DNA from: Lagopus muta | Taxonomy: Eukaryota > Chordata > Aves > Galliformes > Phasianidae | DNA: 64,000 bases | Direction of reading: 5' to 3' | Assembly: GCF_023343835.1 (NCBI RefSeq) | Contig: NC_064435.1 | Span: forward strand, 63,746,134 to 63,810,133 | Shown: positions 24,693 to 38,161 of the stretch, one piece after another | Position numbering within the stretch: position 1 is the stretch's first letter | How the letters are laid out: each line of letters begins with the position of its first letter | Translations under genes and position numbers: made by a program | The notes under the pieces: model-generated | What the model was told of the DNA's origin: nothing | Seen by the model: only the letters and a program-made list of their open reading frames with translations | The model's database searches: none

Positions 24693-27600
24693 AGAGAAAG
24701 AGAAACAGTGAGTAAAAGCAAGGCCAGTTAGTTGAAACACACTCTATGAAATTTGGGCACTGTTACACTATTTTGTGGCTCCTGAGTTAAAATAACATTT
24801 AAAATTTTATTTGGAGGTGAAAATATGAAAGGACTCAAATTGCTTTATTGAAAAAGCCAAGATGTGAGGTTGTAACTCTTCTGGATCCTTTCCCTCCCCT
24901 CTTATTTTTGACAAAGGGTCTTCAGTTTATTTGCTCTTTCTTCCTGGTTTTATCTAGCATAGATTTCTGTTTCTGCTTGATTGTATTTTATGACATCATT
25001 GCCTCCAGTGCCTAGTGACAAAGAAGGATCTATTTTCATAACTCTCAGATGAATTTTCTAGCAACTCACCTTTCTGCTGTCTAGCTAATTGAAATTTCCT
25101 TCCCTTGATTCACTGTTTTCAAGGGCAAAAGCAAAGAGCATCTTCTGGGGCTGGTTCCCAGAAAAAAATGTAGTAGTCACAGCCCATGAGTCTATTTCCT
25201 AAAGATGTCTCCTGATATTTTTTAAAGCAGAGCTGTGATTTTCTGTTTGGTCTAATCAGCTGTTTTCTCATTGTTTTGATTAATGCAATTTAAGCACAAA
25301 TGGCAGTGTTTGAACTATAAATATGGAATTTTGACATAGTAAAATTTCCCCTTTTATCCCCATTCTTTTTGTTTCTCCTAAAGCAAAAACAGAGGAAAAA
25401 AAGAAACTAAAAAAGAAGACTTGTCAACCTCTAGGAAAAAAATGCACATTAGAAAATTGAAGATCTTCCTATTTTTTTCCATCTGAGTGACCACAGCTCT
25501 CAGTCCTTTTTGTCCTTTTTGTGACAGTATCTTTCACAAAGAGATGTAATTCCTCAGGCAACCAGGTCAAGTAGAGAACTTCCTTGCGTAAAACCTACTT
25601 ACCATCACTGCTTGGAACTGTGCTGAATCTGCAATTATGCATCCTTTGAAATATTTTCAAGCAGTTGTGCTGTTGCTTCTCTCTGTGTACCTCCACAGAT
25701 TCTTGATGTGCAAAAATAGATAAAATCACAGATAAAGGAATTTGAGCTTTTTGCCATCTGGTAATAGATGGCTTGGAAAAAGATGAGGCTTTTATTAATG
25801 TCTGTGTGCATGGGAAATATTTATTAGCAGGATTTTTTTAGTTACTGACACTCACAAACTTTTTTAAGCAGAGCTTTTTTCCACATGGCATGTACAAAAT
25901 AGCCCAACACCAAGGTATTTGCATGGTATTTTCCCAACGCATCTTCTGCAAGACAGAACAAAGACTGGTTCCATTGGCTTTAGACAAAATCTAGAAGATG
26001 TGCTCCAGACACACTTCAAGAGTTGTGGAAGATCACAGGAATAGGTGAAAGATCAGGAGAAGACAAAACAGCTCAGAAGGTGTTTCAAAATGTCACAGTG
26101 CCATGAGATAGAGGTTTTCATGTCTGCCTTGAATCTAGAGTCCTGGCTCAGGGTTCTTCCAGTCCTTCTTAGTCAGCTGCTAAAATGTGCTAAAATATTC
26201 TTTTTATATTCTTAAATATTTGAGGCTGTTTTTTTGTTAACAAACAGAAAATACTCTTATTTGGAGGAAAGAAGCTAGAATATAACATGAAATTTGTAAG
26301 TATGATGGATCTGACATCACCTACTATTGCCCTCACATTTTAAATTGATCTTTCCCAGTGCTGAGAACTACACTATGATGTCCATCGTCCACAAGGATGC
26401 TCAGTTTCTAGGTGTCAGTTTTGGGTCAAGTGCTCCTTTGGTGACCCATGTTTAGCTGTATTTTTGTTACTAACCCAATGTCAGGACAGTGCAAATCTCT
26501 GCTGAAAACTCACTTTAACCTCTGCCCACAAGAGGAACTGAAAACAGCACAATACAAATACACTGTCTTTACTATTTGACTATGTGTGTCATAAGCCAGG
26601 AGGGTTACTTTGAACCCCATCCTGAAATAAAAATAATTACGTAGCCAGAACAGAAGTTATAATTTTTATCCCTGTGTACTTGTCCCTGGAGTGCAATGAG
26701 ATACTGTCTACTACACTGCTAATAGCAAGGTCATCATCAGGCCCAGGTTGTCACACTTGTTTGACTTGGGCCAACAGGGACAGCAAACCTCATAGTGAAA
26801 ACAGACACAACTCTTGTATTGATGCAAAGACATCCCTCTACAGATCTGAAAGGAAACTGTAGCACTGAGCTAATCCAACATGTTCTGGTTAACAGTGGTC
26901 CAGGCGGCTCAGGAGCAACAATATCCGTGTGCTTTAGGGTCACTTCTCTCCCAGCAGGTCTTTCAAGAGCCAGAACAACGCCCATGCTGCATGGCACTGC
27001 TGCAGCCTGGGAAATATTTCTGGATCTGACCTACTTTTGCACTGCCTTCACTAGATGCCCAGAGACACCTTCCCAATCCATAAGACCTGCTTTTGACCAG
27101 TATGCCTTGGAAGATGTCACACTATGCTGGAAAGGCCAACATAGCTTCAGGCTGCTGGCCGGTGGCTCTGACCTGTGCAGGAGACAGTGATGCCCACCAC
27201 AGCTCTGAGTTGCCCTTAAGACCCGCTGCTGGAGGTTCCGCAGACCTCTTGCTCTAAGCAGCTTTCACACTTGCACATCTTACTGATGGAGGGTTTTTGT
27301 TTAACACCTTGCCCCAGACAGCTGTGTGCACTTTCTTTTTTTTTTTTAACAAGTAGTAGGAAAAAAAGAGGAAATATTTCATTGATGTTTCACTTTATGA
27401 CAGCACTTGTTATGTTGAGAAGACACTGCAAATGAGTATGGCTTTAATGTGAACTCCTAACTTTTTCCCTGGGGGAAATAACTCTTGTTTTGAAGATATT
27501 TTGTAGTCTTTTTTTTTTTTTTCAATATTTTTGTCTAATGAAATCCAATATATCCAGTCTTTATTTTCTTGATTGCTACTTCCCCTTCATTGCTGTCCTC

Positions 27601-30600
27601 CTAGGAGAGAATAAAGAGGGCACAGACTGAGATAGAGGAAAAGAGAAATAAGAAAATTCTCTCCCAGGGATAAGTTTCTCATTTTGAAATTGGTACATTT
27701 GGAAACCTTCAAAAAGAAAATGTTGAAGTATGTGATTTCCCACATCCCTTCCTCTGGCAGTCTCTAATGATGTGTTTTCTATAGTATTTTAAATTCAACC
27801 TATAGCACATAGTAAAAAGCTAATTATCATTCTGAGGTTTTTAAATTGCTTCCCAGAAAGATCCAGGGGGGAATTTGAGGCATATCATGCTTGTCTTTTT
27901 AGGGGTGAGTGGAGGACAGCAGCTGGATTTTGCAGCAACTCTTGATGTTTACAGCTAGTTTTGTATGGGGATGTTTCTAAAATCTGAACTAAAGCAGGGG
28001 GTTGGGAATGGGAAGGTATTCATCTTTGGTATCTTCTGAGTCAAATGCAGATTTTGACCCTGAATTACTGTGAGTAAGGTGGTTCAGGTACTTGAGTCCT
28101 CCTTCATCCTCTCCTTTAGGAACACCAGCACCCTGATGGCAGACTAAATGTCAGCAGTTTTGGCCGGTGCCTTATACCATGGGGACTAGTTTTTGTAACT
28201 ATGGTGTTGTTTTTTTAAGTGTGCTTATTAAACAGCCGAAATGAGCTTGTATTCATAAAGGTTGTAGGTGGGTGCAGGGAAGGCAAGATAAACAATGTTC
28301 GCTTCTGTACTACTTGTGCGTGTGTGTGTGCATGAAACAAGCCAACAAATACTGGCAATTCTCTGTATTCACTCATAGATGGCACTAGAAATTCTTGGAA
28401 TTCTTTCCTTTAGAAAGTAGGCAAAACCATTTTTACTTTGCTACCAATAGGTGGAACTATCAATGCCTGTATATCTTACAGCCTGACAAAAGGAGAAACG
28501 CTTTCCTTGTCCTAGCTCCATTTAATTAAAAAGCAAAATGCAAACAAATTATCCCCTGAGTTCCAGTTTCCCCACCAATATCTCTCAAAGTGCAACCCTC
28601 TCCATTAAAATAACAGTATTGAGTTCATTTCAACTATGCGTGCTAGCAGAGGGAGAAGAAGGAACACACATGGTCTAGAAGGCAAGAGGCTGGTATCCTC
28701 CCTTTCCCACTTGAATAAGCTGGAGGCCCAAACAGCTTATCCTTAACTCTCATTTTTGCAAATTTAGCCTTCCATTTGAAAGTAAACCATGCACATGGTG
28801 CAGCACAGTGACCGTGCTGCCTGCCAGCTGCTCTGAAGTGATCATTCCATCCTTATCAGTATTCTTGAGATAATGCATGAAAATTAGGGCAAATAGTCTA
28901 ATTTCATCACATTTAAATTAGGTTACATTCACCTCTGATGGCTAATCTTAGCTATTGGCCTCCTTAGCCTTTCAGCATTTTTACTTCCCATACAATGCAG
29001 ATTTTGCTGTTTTAATTGGAAATGATCAAGTATGCAGAGCTGATGGCCTCCTAGATTGATATTACTGGAATGATGCACTTCAGAAGCAGGTGAATGAGGC
29101 AGTGTCCAAAATGAAAGGAGGTACTGATAGCCCCTGAAAGGGTGAATGCATCTCTTATTAACGTACAGCAAGGACATCAGGATGAATGGGGCTGAGTGTG
29201 CATCCCCTTTCCTTTTGATGGGTTGAATGAATTAGGCAGGCTCAAAGGTTTATCAGTTCCCTTTCTTGGCTGAGAGAGTTTTTCATCTGACACTGTGAGG
29301 GAAGAGACTCAAAAGTCATGAGCTGTATTTTTCTCACCTCACTTTCTTTGGTTGCCTATTAACGATGGAATGTATAACTGTGCATCCAAGAGGAAAAAAA
29401 GGAAAACAACACAGACTGAAATTTGAACAAGTGGGAAAACAGTTCCTATTTTTAAGAATGAGCGGAGCAGCTCAGCAAGCCAGCATGCTTTCAGACTCTG
29501 CAGCACTGAAAACAAACTAGTATCCAGCTATGTTCCCACCATGTAGCTTAGTGGTGCTTAAATCAGAACACAGCGGCTTTATACGCAACACAATTTATAG
29601 ATTGCCTGCTGCTCTCTGCTGCATATTCTTTTCTGTCTCCCAGGGGTCATGAATAGTACCAATGACAAGGCTTTTTTTTTTGCTTTTTTTTTTTCTGACT
29701 GTCTCACTGTGCATGCAGAGCACGCAGGGATTTCCCAAGTTGCTCTCCACTGAGGAAAGCATTGCAAACACTTACATCTGCCTTGCCAAAGCCTTCTTTG
29801 GGTGATACCCAGGGGAAAGGTCTTCTAGCAGTGGGAGGGAATTTTTTTTTACTTCACGTCAGACCAGTCTGGATGACTCTTTTTGTGACTTTTTACATTT
29901 CATTTTTTTGTTTTTGTGTATCTGGGGAGAGAGAAGAAAATGCCTCCACTCCTCCTCCCCCCTCTCCAAAAAAAAAACCCAACAAAATTTTTTCAGTATA
30001 ACTTTGGCAAACAAAAACATCTGTTTTATTTTTAAATACCCCCCTTTCCAAACAATGATTATTTTTTTTTCCTGACAGCTTCTTTAAAACTACATTCTCT
30101 ACCTTGGCTTTTAGCACTGTCTTTTCATCTGACAGTGTAATACTCACCATGCCCATTTTCATTGCCTATAGCAAAGGAGAAGAAAAAGAATGAAAAGATA
30201 GTGAGTATCAAACAGAACTAACTAGGAGTTTGCTTGTTTCTAAGGACAATAAAGATGGTAGACCAGAAAGTATCAAAGTATCCAACGGATGACCAGTGAT
30301 ATTCAGTGATATTATGGGCTGTAACCTGCTAATTTTATCAAGTTCAATGACCCGATATTAATTTATTCGATGGAGCTGCTCCAGATACTCACTCTTTTAA
30401 GCATCAGAAGCCTTTCATTTCTGTTATGCCCACTTATGGCTATGTTGTTCTCATACTAATAATATTTTTAGCTTGCTTTCTCTTCTTGTGGTGTCTGTTT
30501 ACTTTTCAGTGTGCAGCACTGAGCAGATGAGTATGAACATAAAGTGGTGTCTACCCTATTACCTTAAATTAAAAAGCTATTATTGTCAGATAAGGGAAAA

Positions 30601-31401
30601 AAGCTTGTTCAGAAAATGGATACGAGTTAGATGAAGAGAAGAATATCCTCAAGCAGCACTTTGGTGTATCACAGCATGAGTTTATCCAGCCTGCTGGACA
30701 CCCTCGTGTTTGTGCTGCTTAGACAGCTAATGCACCACTTGCATGCTATCTTCATCACAGTTATATTAACAATGTAATGCATTTCCTTAAAAAGATCACC
30801 TGAGAAGCAGGTGTGCAATGGATGGGCACAGACTGCCCTCACCCTGTGGAAAAATAACGTATTAATTTCAAAACTATCCCTTTTCTACCCATCCAGAAAC
30901 CTACAAACTGAGCTCCTGGCCCAGTTTGTGTAATAACAGCCTAGTGCTGACCTAGTGGTCAGCAAACTCATCTGAAGGGAAAATACCCAAACTCAGGCCT
31001 GTTATTCAGCCAACCTACTGGGCTGCTCAGGCAAGGACACACTGCTCGCCTTGCCTGTGCTCAGAGACCTCACCCTGACAGTGAGTGACTTTGCTGTGAA
31101 ACGTTTCTGTTCAGTACAATGGGTAGATCTGTTGTCAAAACAATCTCTGCTGGTATCTCAGGCAAAGGTGCCTAAGTGTGTACCAGGTGGAGCCTTCAAG
31201 TGTCAGGTGTTGATGAACAGCTTTTCTTGCAAGTCAGGAGGGAGGCTGATTAAATGCCACAGCCTACTGTGCATGGAGTGCCCTCAGCTTCCTCCAAAGC
31301 AGAGTAGGAACGAGAGCTGCCTTGTGCTTCTTTGGGGGAATCAGCCTGCAACAGTGTACTGAGGCTTTTTGTATGTGCAAAGGAGCTGTGTGACAGCTGA
31401 A
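24693..31401. other. Noncoding sequence, nothing recognised
   Basis: This 6.7-kb stretch has no transposon, RNA gene or coding exon that I can support. It contains T-rich tracts near 27339, 27511 and 29669 and a short TG run near 28320. The 131-codon open frame at 26795-27190 has no recognisable domain and no splice or regulatory context. Confidence 0.5.
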
Positions 31402-31500
31402 CAGCCAGGTCTAATGGCTGGCGATCCTGCCCAATTTAGGGGTGTTGAAACTGGATAATTTTTGAGGTCTTTTTCAACCCAGGCCATTCTATGATTCTTC
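31402..31500 (+). mobile_element. CR1 LINE 3' end, about 100 bp
   Basis: A short + strand fragment. It reads GGCTGGCGATCCTGCCCAAT, then a stretch equivalent to GGGTGTTGAAACTGGATAAT, then TTTTTCAACCCAGGCCATTC followed by TATGATTC. The final bases are the CR1 terminal repeat. It is heavily 5'-truncated. Confidence 0.88.
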
Positions 31501-33564
31501 AACAGCAGGTGAAGGGAAGTGGCACAAAGAGTGTCTATGGTTATGCTGGCCTTGGGCAAAGTCCATGTTCATTCACGAGCCCCAAATCCACCCAGAATCT
31601 ACAAGAGTCCTTCAAGGGCAAAGCCAGAGAACAAGCTCATGTCCCAGCTGTTCAATCCTACCATCTTCACATGGAGAAGAATTATTTTTATATTTTTTTT
31701 TCCATTATACTACACAGTAATGTCAAGGAAAAGTTCTTTTTATTTTTTAATTTTTGTTCACTGAACATAAATTCAAAAATTGATTCTGGGATGATGTTTG
31801 TGTTGTAAGCTGTTCTGTGATGTGTGTTTTGCAATTGATTCATTAATACTTAAGAAAAGTATAAGTTTCTGCATGCAGTGCTGTAGAAAAATTCAGCTTA
31901 AACTCACAGGTTTCCTGGACCTGCATCTAACAGTTACCTGAAAGACATTGAAGGGAAAAATCTCACGCATAAAGTTCTTCTAAAAAGTATAACAAAATAG
32001 TTAATTTGAATATTTTCAGTAGATTTTCAAAGCCTGTTTTGAAGAACAGCAGTACCCAACACACACTACAACTAACAGAGATAGACGCTTCCCTAAAACT
32101 GTTCCTCAGATTTCAATTTTATATTAACTGTACCCTTGAGAGAAAGAGAAGCTCATTTGCTGCTGTACTAATGCTGCTGAAGAGCTGTAATGCAGCTGAA
32201 ACAAATATGTAACCTGACCTGTTATCTTGCATTCATAAAAGAAACTATGAAGTTTCACAGTCCAAAGTCAAGATGAGACATTGCCCTGAGTGTATGTATT
32301 CCTGCCCTGGTAAACAGAAACCAGGACTTTTGATAGCCAAAAGTATTGCTAAGGTAACAAATGTTTGTGAAAGCTGCAACAGGAAAGAGTTTAGATACAG
32401 AGTAATTAATAATGAAATTGTGATCTATGCTGGTAAAGAAATGCTGAGATTCATTCGGCTAATTTCAGAGGCTTTTTTGTGGCCATTAAAACGACAGCAA
32501 AAAAGCGATCTTATCTGTATTTCCTCCTCCCCCTGAGGAAGAGAGTGGCTGCTGTTACTTTCAGAGCCGATTTGTCTGTAATTACATTCATAGGTTAAAA
32601 GATAAGATAGTTTAGGGTACAAAACTGAAATAAGGAGCCGGGTTCTTTAGTGTCAGCTGTTCACAGTGATACTGCAGGGAATTTATATGCAGAGATCAAA
32701 GCCTGGAAAACCCCGGCAGTTGATGCCAGGGAGGTGTGGTGTGAGATCTTGGCAGCAGTTCTTCTCTCATGGCTCAGTGGCCCAGCTTCTGCAGAGCCAC
32801 CTGGAAGCTCACAGGAGTCTTAATCAACTGTGATGAGTTCTACTTTTTTTTTTATTATTATTATTTCATCCTGGCTGATCTGAAAATCACAGGACTCTGT
32901 GATTAGACCTGGGGAAGCTGAATGCGTGTGTGGGTGCTCTGAACTATTCACAGTGGCTGTGGGCTGCAACACAGGAGTGGGTGAAGTTTTTGCCGCAGAG
33001 GAAAAAGCATTTCAAAAATGGCAAATAGCTTAAATAGAGACTATGCCATCTTTTAACTTTTTTTTTTTTTGTTCCCCAAGAAATGCACTTCAGCTTTTTA
33101 TTTTGTGAAATGTCTGTCTTCCAGGCTATTCTGTAAAGTGCTTTTTCATAGTTGAATCATAGGAAGTTAAAATTAAATATGCCACTGCAGAAATTAAAAA
33201 GGTAAGCAGGATAGGAGAGCTGAGGAGGCACAAAAGTTCTGTGGTGTGGACAAGAGTTACCACAGAAAAGCCTCTTGGATATCAACATGTTCAAGTGCAG
33301 CAGCAGAGGCGAGGTCTGGATGGGAACAAAACCTGAGGTGTGGGCTGGGGCTGACCTACATCTGCTGTGTGGAGGGGCTGTGGACAGACTAGAAGTGGAT
33401 AGTAGAATGGTATTAGAAGTGTTTAAAACTGACAGCAATGTAAAGGTGTTTCTTGTCAGGGATAGAAGTTGCGAGTATGGATGGCCTATTTATTTTTTGC
33501 TGAAATATGCTGATTTAGAACTTGCTTTTCTCATTGGAGCATGAAAAGTATGTTTAGTAAACAC

Positions 33565-33665
33565 CGAATCATAGAAATAAGGTTGGAAAGACCACTAAGA
33601 TCAGCCATCAACCCATATGCCTGACACTGCCCTAGACCATGCTACTCCGTGCAACATCTGCCCTT
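33565..33665 (-). mobile_element. CR1 LINE 3' fragment, old copy
   Basis: On the + strand it begins GAATCATAGAAATAAGGTTG then GAAAGACC, which is the reverse complement of a CR1 3' end with its terminal repeat. It continues through CCTGACACTGCCCTAGACCA. Similarity fades near 33665. The copy is short and diverged. Confidence 0.82.
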
Positions 33666-35401
33666 TTCCTTGTCCCATTCACAGTTAAATTCTTCAGTTT
33701 GAGAGAAAAGCCAGAAGTTCTCCAGCTGGCAGCAAATTTCTAAACACAGGAGAGGAAGAGTACTGCTTGCAGTTTCTGAGTATATTCTGCACTGACAATG
33801 TTCTGCGACTGGTCTGTTTTAATAAATGACAACTGGAACACAAGTAACAAAATATCTACAAAGCATGGCTTCACTGTGATTGGAGCACTTTCCAGGTGTT
33901 CTGATAATTCAGGAGAAAAAGAAAAGCAAATCTGAAAAACAAAACGAGATACCGCGCAGAATTAGGAATGTGTTAGACACAAATCATCGTGGTTTGTTTC
34001 ACTCTATGGATGATGCCCTGGCAATCTCTGGAGGCCTGGTGCTTGGAAGAGCTCTTCCAACAGGCAGCTTGTTGGACAAAATGTGAGCTTGGTGCTCAGT
34101 GGGCAAAAAGCCCTGTGCAATGACGGGAAGTGCTGGCTGAGCTCCTTTGGATACAAAACTCCTCCAGCCTCATTAAGTTGTGCATGATTGTGTGAGGGAC
34201 TTGCACAAAAGCCTGTGAGATGCCTATTGGCTGGAGACCAGCAAGTTCTGCATGCTCCCCAGAGAGTCCTGGCTGGCTGTGGACAAAAGGACATCGAGAT
34301 GGACCTGCCCCAGGGTCTCACACTGTGTGTGAGTGGTATCCTGTGAGAGCTCCACCACAGGGTTACAAGATGGACACAAGACTCTGCAGCCTAGGCAGGG
34401 GAGGGCCTGCAGAAGCCAGCTGCTGCGTGTGGAACTCAATCCTGGCTGCTGCCGGGGGCGAAGGGCTATGGGGAACAATAGGGAATGAAATATTAATTTA
34501 AATTGTGTTTGATAAATCTTTAATATGCCAAAACTGATGCATTGAAGGCTGAAGTTGCTTTCATTAGAAGACAGGATTGTGTTATTTCACAAAATGAAGC
34601 CAAAGCTGAGATTTTGAAGAGCACGGCTCTGTGCTCTACTCCAGTAGCAGTGCTGTGAGTCACTCTTTTCAGTGAATAATAGCCCCGTGCTCCACTCCTG
34701 GGTGATTTCACAAAATTTACATTAATTTGTGAACACAGCCCTCTTGTACTGGATAAGTTGCTTATCAAGGCGGCACGCAGCCATTGTAGCTTTGCACAAA
34801 ATCTGTGACAGTTGGAAGATTTTCTAATATATCTATTTTCATTCCAAGAAAGCTAAATGAGGTAAATCAAGGTGAAATATTGACCTCTCTGTGAAAATAA
34901 ACATAAGTCTGTTTGAAGAATAGGGTGTTCTTTGCACATGAAGAACATGACATCCTTTCCTTAAACTACCATTTCTGCTGGCTTAAGGTTAATGTGCAGT
35001 CCAAATTAGTTCCTGCTGGCAAGAATCTTACCAATTTAAAGCATTTTTTTTTCCTTTGGAGGCAGCAACAAGTCATATATTTTCCTTCAGACTGTAAGGT
35101 GTGTGAAAGTAAGTGGCCATACCTTTCCTGCTCTATTTCAAGAAGAGTGAAAACAGTAAGATGGAAGGATTGGTGTTCTGGTTGCAATTCTTTATTATCA
35201 TTAGTGGTGCTTATTTTCTACTTGATTAGCTAGAACTGTGCAAGTTGGGAAAGCAGATCATGTCAGAATATGTAATTTCTCTTGCATGCTACCTGTAATA
35301 CAGAGATCTTTTCTAGTCTTATAGTTCACATTGTTCAAAAAAGATCATGAATCTTCTTGGTTGAATTACACATGTATTCAACATCCAAGTGAAAGCTTCA
35401 A

Positions 35402-35424
35402 TTTTTTTGTTTTGTTTTGTTTTA
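35402..35424 (+). repeat. (TTTTG)n simple repeat
   Basis: A T run followed by repeated TTTTG units, ending in TTTTACAG. It resembles a pyrimidine tract plus splice acceptor. However, the sequence that follows has early stops and no convincing donor was found nearby. Confidence 0.75.
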
Positions 35425-35883
35425 CAGTCTATACAGAAAACATTAAGGCAGAGATAACAATTAACAATCCAGCTCAAATTACTTTGATAACAACAGGAAA
35501 GGGCACTTAGATTGCAGTCTGAAATTTCCAGCATACAATAGCACTGTTTTTCCTTGACCCCACAGTAGACTATTTGGCCTTTTCTTAAGAAAATCCGTAG
35601 GACCCTCATACTCTAAATATTCCTCAATTTTCTTAAAAACAGAGATAACAGAGATTAAACATAGTATCTTACAATTTACTTGTCTCTGTTGCAAGGGTGC
35701 AAGGAACTTGGAGCACCAGATGAAGAAGTCTCCACCAGCCTATGGCTGTCAGGAATGGTTGTCCATTTCTTCTTCTGTTCTGCACTGACACTCTTCCCGC
35801 TTAATCTCAACTTTTAATTTGAATATAATAGCTGTTATACATATGCTGTCTCAGAAGCTCCCAAGCAAGTTGCAGCTTTCATT

Positions 35884-35965
35884 CACAGAATCACAGAATG
35901 GCTTATGTTGGAAGAGACCTCAAGGATCTTCAAGTGTCAACCACCCTGACACAGGCAGGGTTGTT
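35884..35965 (-). mobile_element. CR1 LINE 3' end, about 80 bp
   Basis: On the + strand it reads CACAGAATCACAGAATGGCT, then GTTGGAAGAGACCTCAAGGA, and ends near ACACAGGCAGGGTTG. This is the reverse complement of the CR1 3' terminus. Only the last 80 bases or so are left. Confidence 0.9.
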
Positions 35966-37191
35966 ATTGTCTTTGAACTGCAGACTCTTGGGAGCTGCTG
36001 CCTTGTTTACCCTATTGCTGAGACCAGGAAACAAATTGGAAAAGCTAGGCCATGAGCTATATGCGTGTTTTCAAGCAGTTTAGATCTTATATTATCTTCT
36101 GTGTCCATCAGGATGAGGAGAGGGCTTTTCAAATCTAGTACCCAAATATGCTCAAGTTTGTCCCACAATTAAGTTTATTATTTATGTTGATGTTTTCTCA
36201 AGCTACTGTTTCACTGTTTCCCTTCTCTCCAGTCCATCTGATGAGGTAACTCAGGGTATTCGGCTGGCCACCTTGTTTCTTCATTTACTATCAAGTTCTG
36301 TGCTGCAGAGGAGACTCCTGGCTCTTATGATTTCACCAACACATTGTAATTCTGTGCAGCACTAACTGTGACACTTGACATTCAAAACAAACATGATTTT
36401 TTCTGATGGTAGTCTTTTGTTCCACAATCATTCAGGCTAAATAGTGTACACTAGTAAAAATGCACAGCACATCCAAGAGACATCAAGATCTTTGAAAATG
36501 AAAAAAAAAAACTACTTTTCCTCTTAGACTGCTGATTACTTTCCATTGCAATTAGGACTTTGGCTCTGAAGCACTGTTAATATCAAATTGATTCCTTTTC
36601 CTATTAAGTCAGAGCTCTGTTGCAACTGGCAGCAGGGGTAGACCTTAACCTGGGGCAGTTTCATGTTTGCAGACTGTAGAGCAACTGCCTGTCAAAGCCA
36701 CTAAGACACTAGCAAATATGAGCTGGTCACTTTGTAAGGGAAGATGAAAGTCTTCAGTATCTAGTCCTGTGGATCTCAGCAGACCTCAGCTAATGGTTCG
36801 CTGAGTGTCTCTTGTGGGCATCATCCCTGCTCCATTCCCACCCTGTCTGCCAGGCAGGACCTAAAAGCTGCTTAATGTAAGGCTCAGCCTCTCTCCAGGA
36901 CACTATGTCACTGGGTGCCCTGGGTGCCAGGCATCTTCTTTGTCTTATGAGGACCCTGGCTAACTGCAAACCACAGTGCATGAGGTGCCCTGTGTGTGCT
37001 TGTATGCCAGAACACCCCTACCAAGATCTCCTTCCACCATGGCTGTCCATGTAGTTGGCTACCATGCTACACATGATTTCTGCTTAAATGTGTCAGAAAT
37101 GTGTGAGTAAATCTTTTGTGTTTGTTTCCTCCTTCAGCTCCTTTTTGCTGTCAGGAAGCCAGTGTGGGTTTTAGCTTTTATATCCCAGCTC

Positions 37192-37215
37192 GCTGATGAT
37201 ATTGCTGATGATGTT
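37192..37215 (+). repeat. 12-bp tandem duplication
   Basis: GCTGATGATATT is followed directly by GCTGATGATGTT, with one transition between the copies. It is a small slippage-type duplication. Confidence 0.75.
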
Positions 37216-38019
37216 GCTATTAATTCTACTGGATTGAAAAGCGCTTCTGTGAAGGACACCATTTGAATGCACAGTGTTGTTATTTATTAGTGCGCACACA
37301 TTTGTGCACTGATCATGAAGGACGAGGTGATTTCTGTTGAAGTTGGGAAAAGATAGCACAGTGTCATTTGTTCAGGCAGGGAGTAACCTTGAAAGCACTG
37401 TGAGAGAATGAAGTTGCCTCTCGTGATGGGGGAGGGTGCGGAGCTTTGCTGTACTGAGCAAGAGTGAGCAGAATTTGAGAATATTGCCAGAGAGAAGGCT
37501 GAATCTCTGGTTTAAGGACATGTTTTTGTACAGTATCTTTGCTTTCGAGATATTTTCCACTGCAGTAGTTAGCATACGTACACTTTTTCTATGTAAATAC
37601 ACTCAGTATGACTGATGAAAGAGATTTGAATCTAAGTATTTTTCTATGTCTAATATAAATATATGTGCTCAGTATTCAGAGTTTTCCATGTGTTTTTATA
37701 TGTATGTTTGTAGGTACATATACACTATGTCACTAGTAGTTTCCAATTTATTGTACTACATACCTGTAATGGCACAAATCTTCAGTATTTGACAAAGTAA
37801 CAGATAAATTCTCATTATTAGGAATAGAATGAATCTCCTACCCTCTTAAAGATATGGAGGTACTTAAACTTCAGCTGTAGAGTGAGGACATTGAGTTATT
37901 TTGCATCTCTTCACAGTTTATCAAAACTTTTCTGAAGGCATAATTTTTCTCAAAAGGTGCTGATGTAGTTGGGCTGAAAACTCTTGATTGAACTAAAATG
38001 ATTTCTTTTCATGCAGGTT

Positions 38020-38021
<2 letters not shown>

Positions 38022-38051
<30 letters not shown>
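38022..38051 (+). repeat. Poly(T) tract, 30 bases
   Basis: An uninterrupted run of 30 T, the longest homopolymer of the window. It could be a mononucleotide microsatellite or, read on the minus strand, the A-tail of a retrocopy. I recognise no retrocopied gene next to it. Confidence 0.92.
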
Positions 38052-38052
<1 letters not shown>

Positions 38053-38139
38053 ACCTGGCAAAAATATGGGAGGTTTGTGTGGGTTTTGAATTAAGTGTAG
38101 CAAGTACTGCATCCCTTCTGATGTCCTTTGACGCAACAT

Positions 38140-38161
38140 TTTTGTGTCTTTTGACACAAAA
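38140..38161. repeat. 9-bp perfect hairpin
   Basis: TTTTGTGTC and GACACAAAA pair perfectly around a TTTT loop. It lies about 90 bp downstream of the T30 tract. No role is assigned. Confidence 0.75.

Noticed and set aside
24382..24711. 109-codon + strand open frame
   Set aside because: It lies almost wholly in a CR1 3' fragment and its peptide is translated repeat, not a gene.
26795..27190. 131-codon + strand open frame
   Set aside because: Unrecognised product, no supporting signals, within the range expected by chance for the window.
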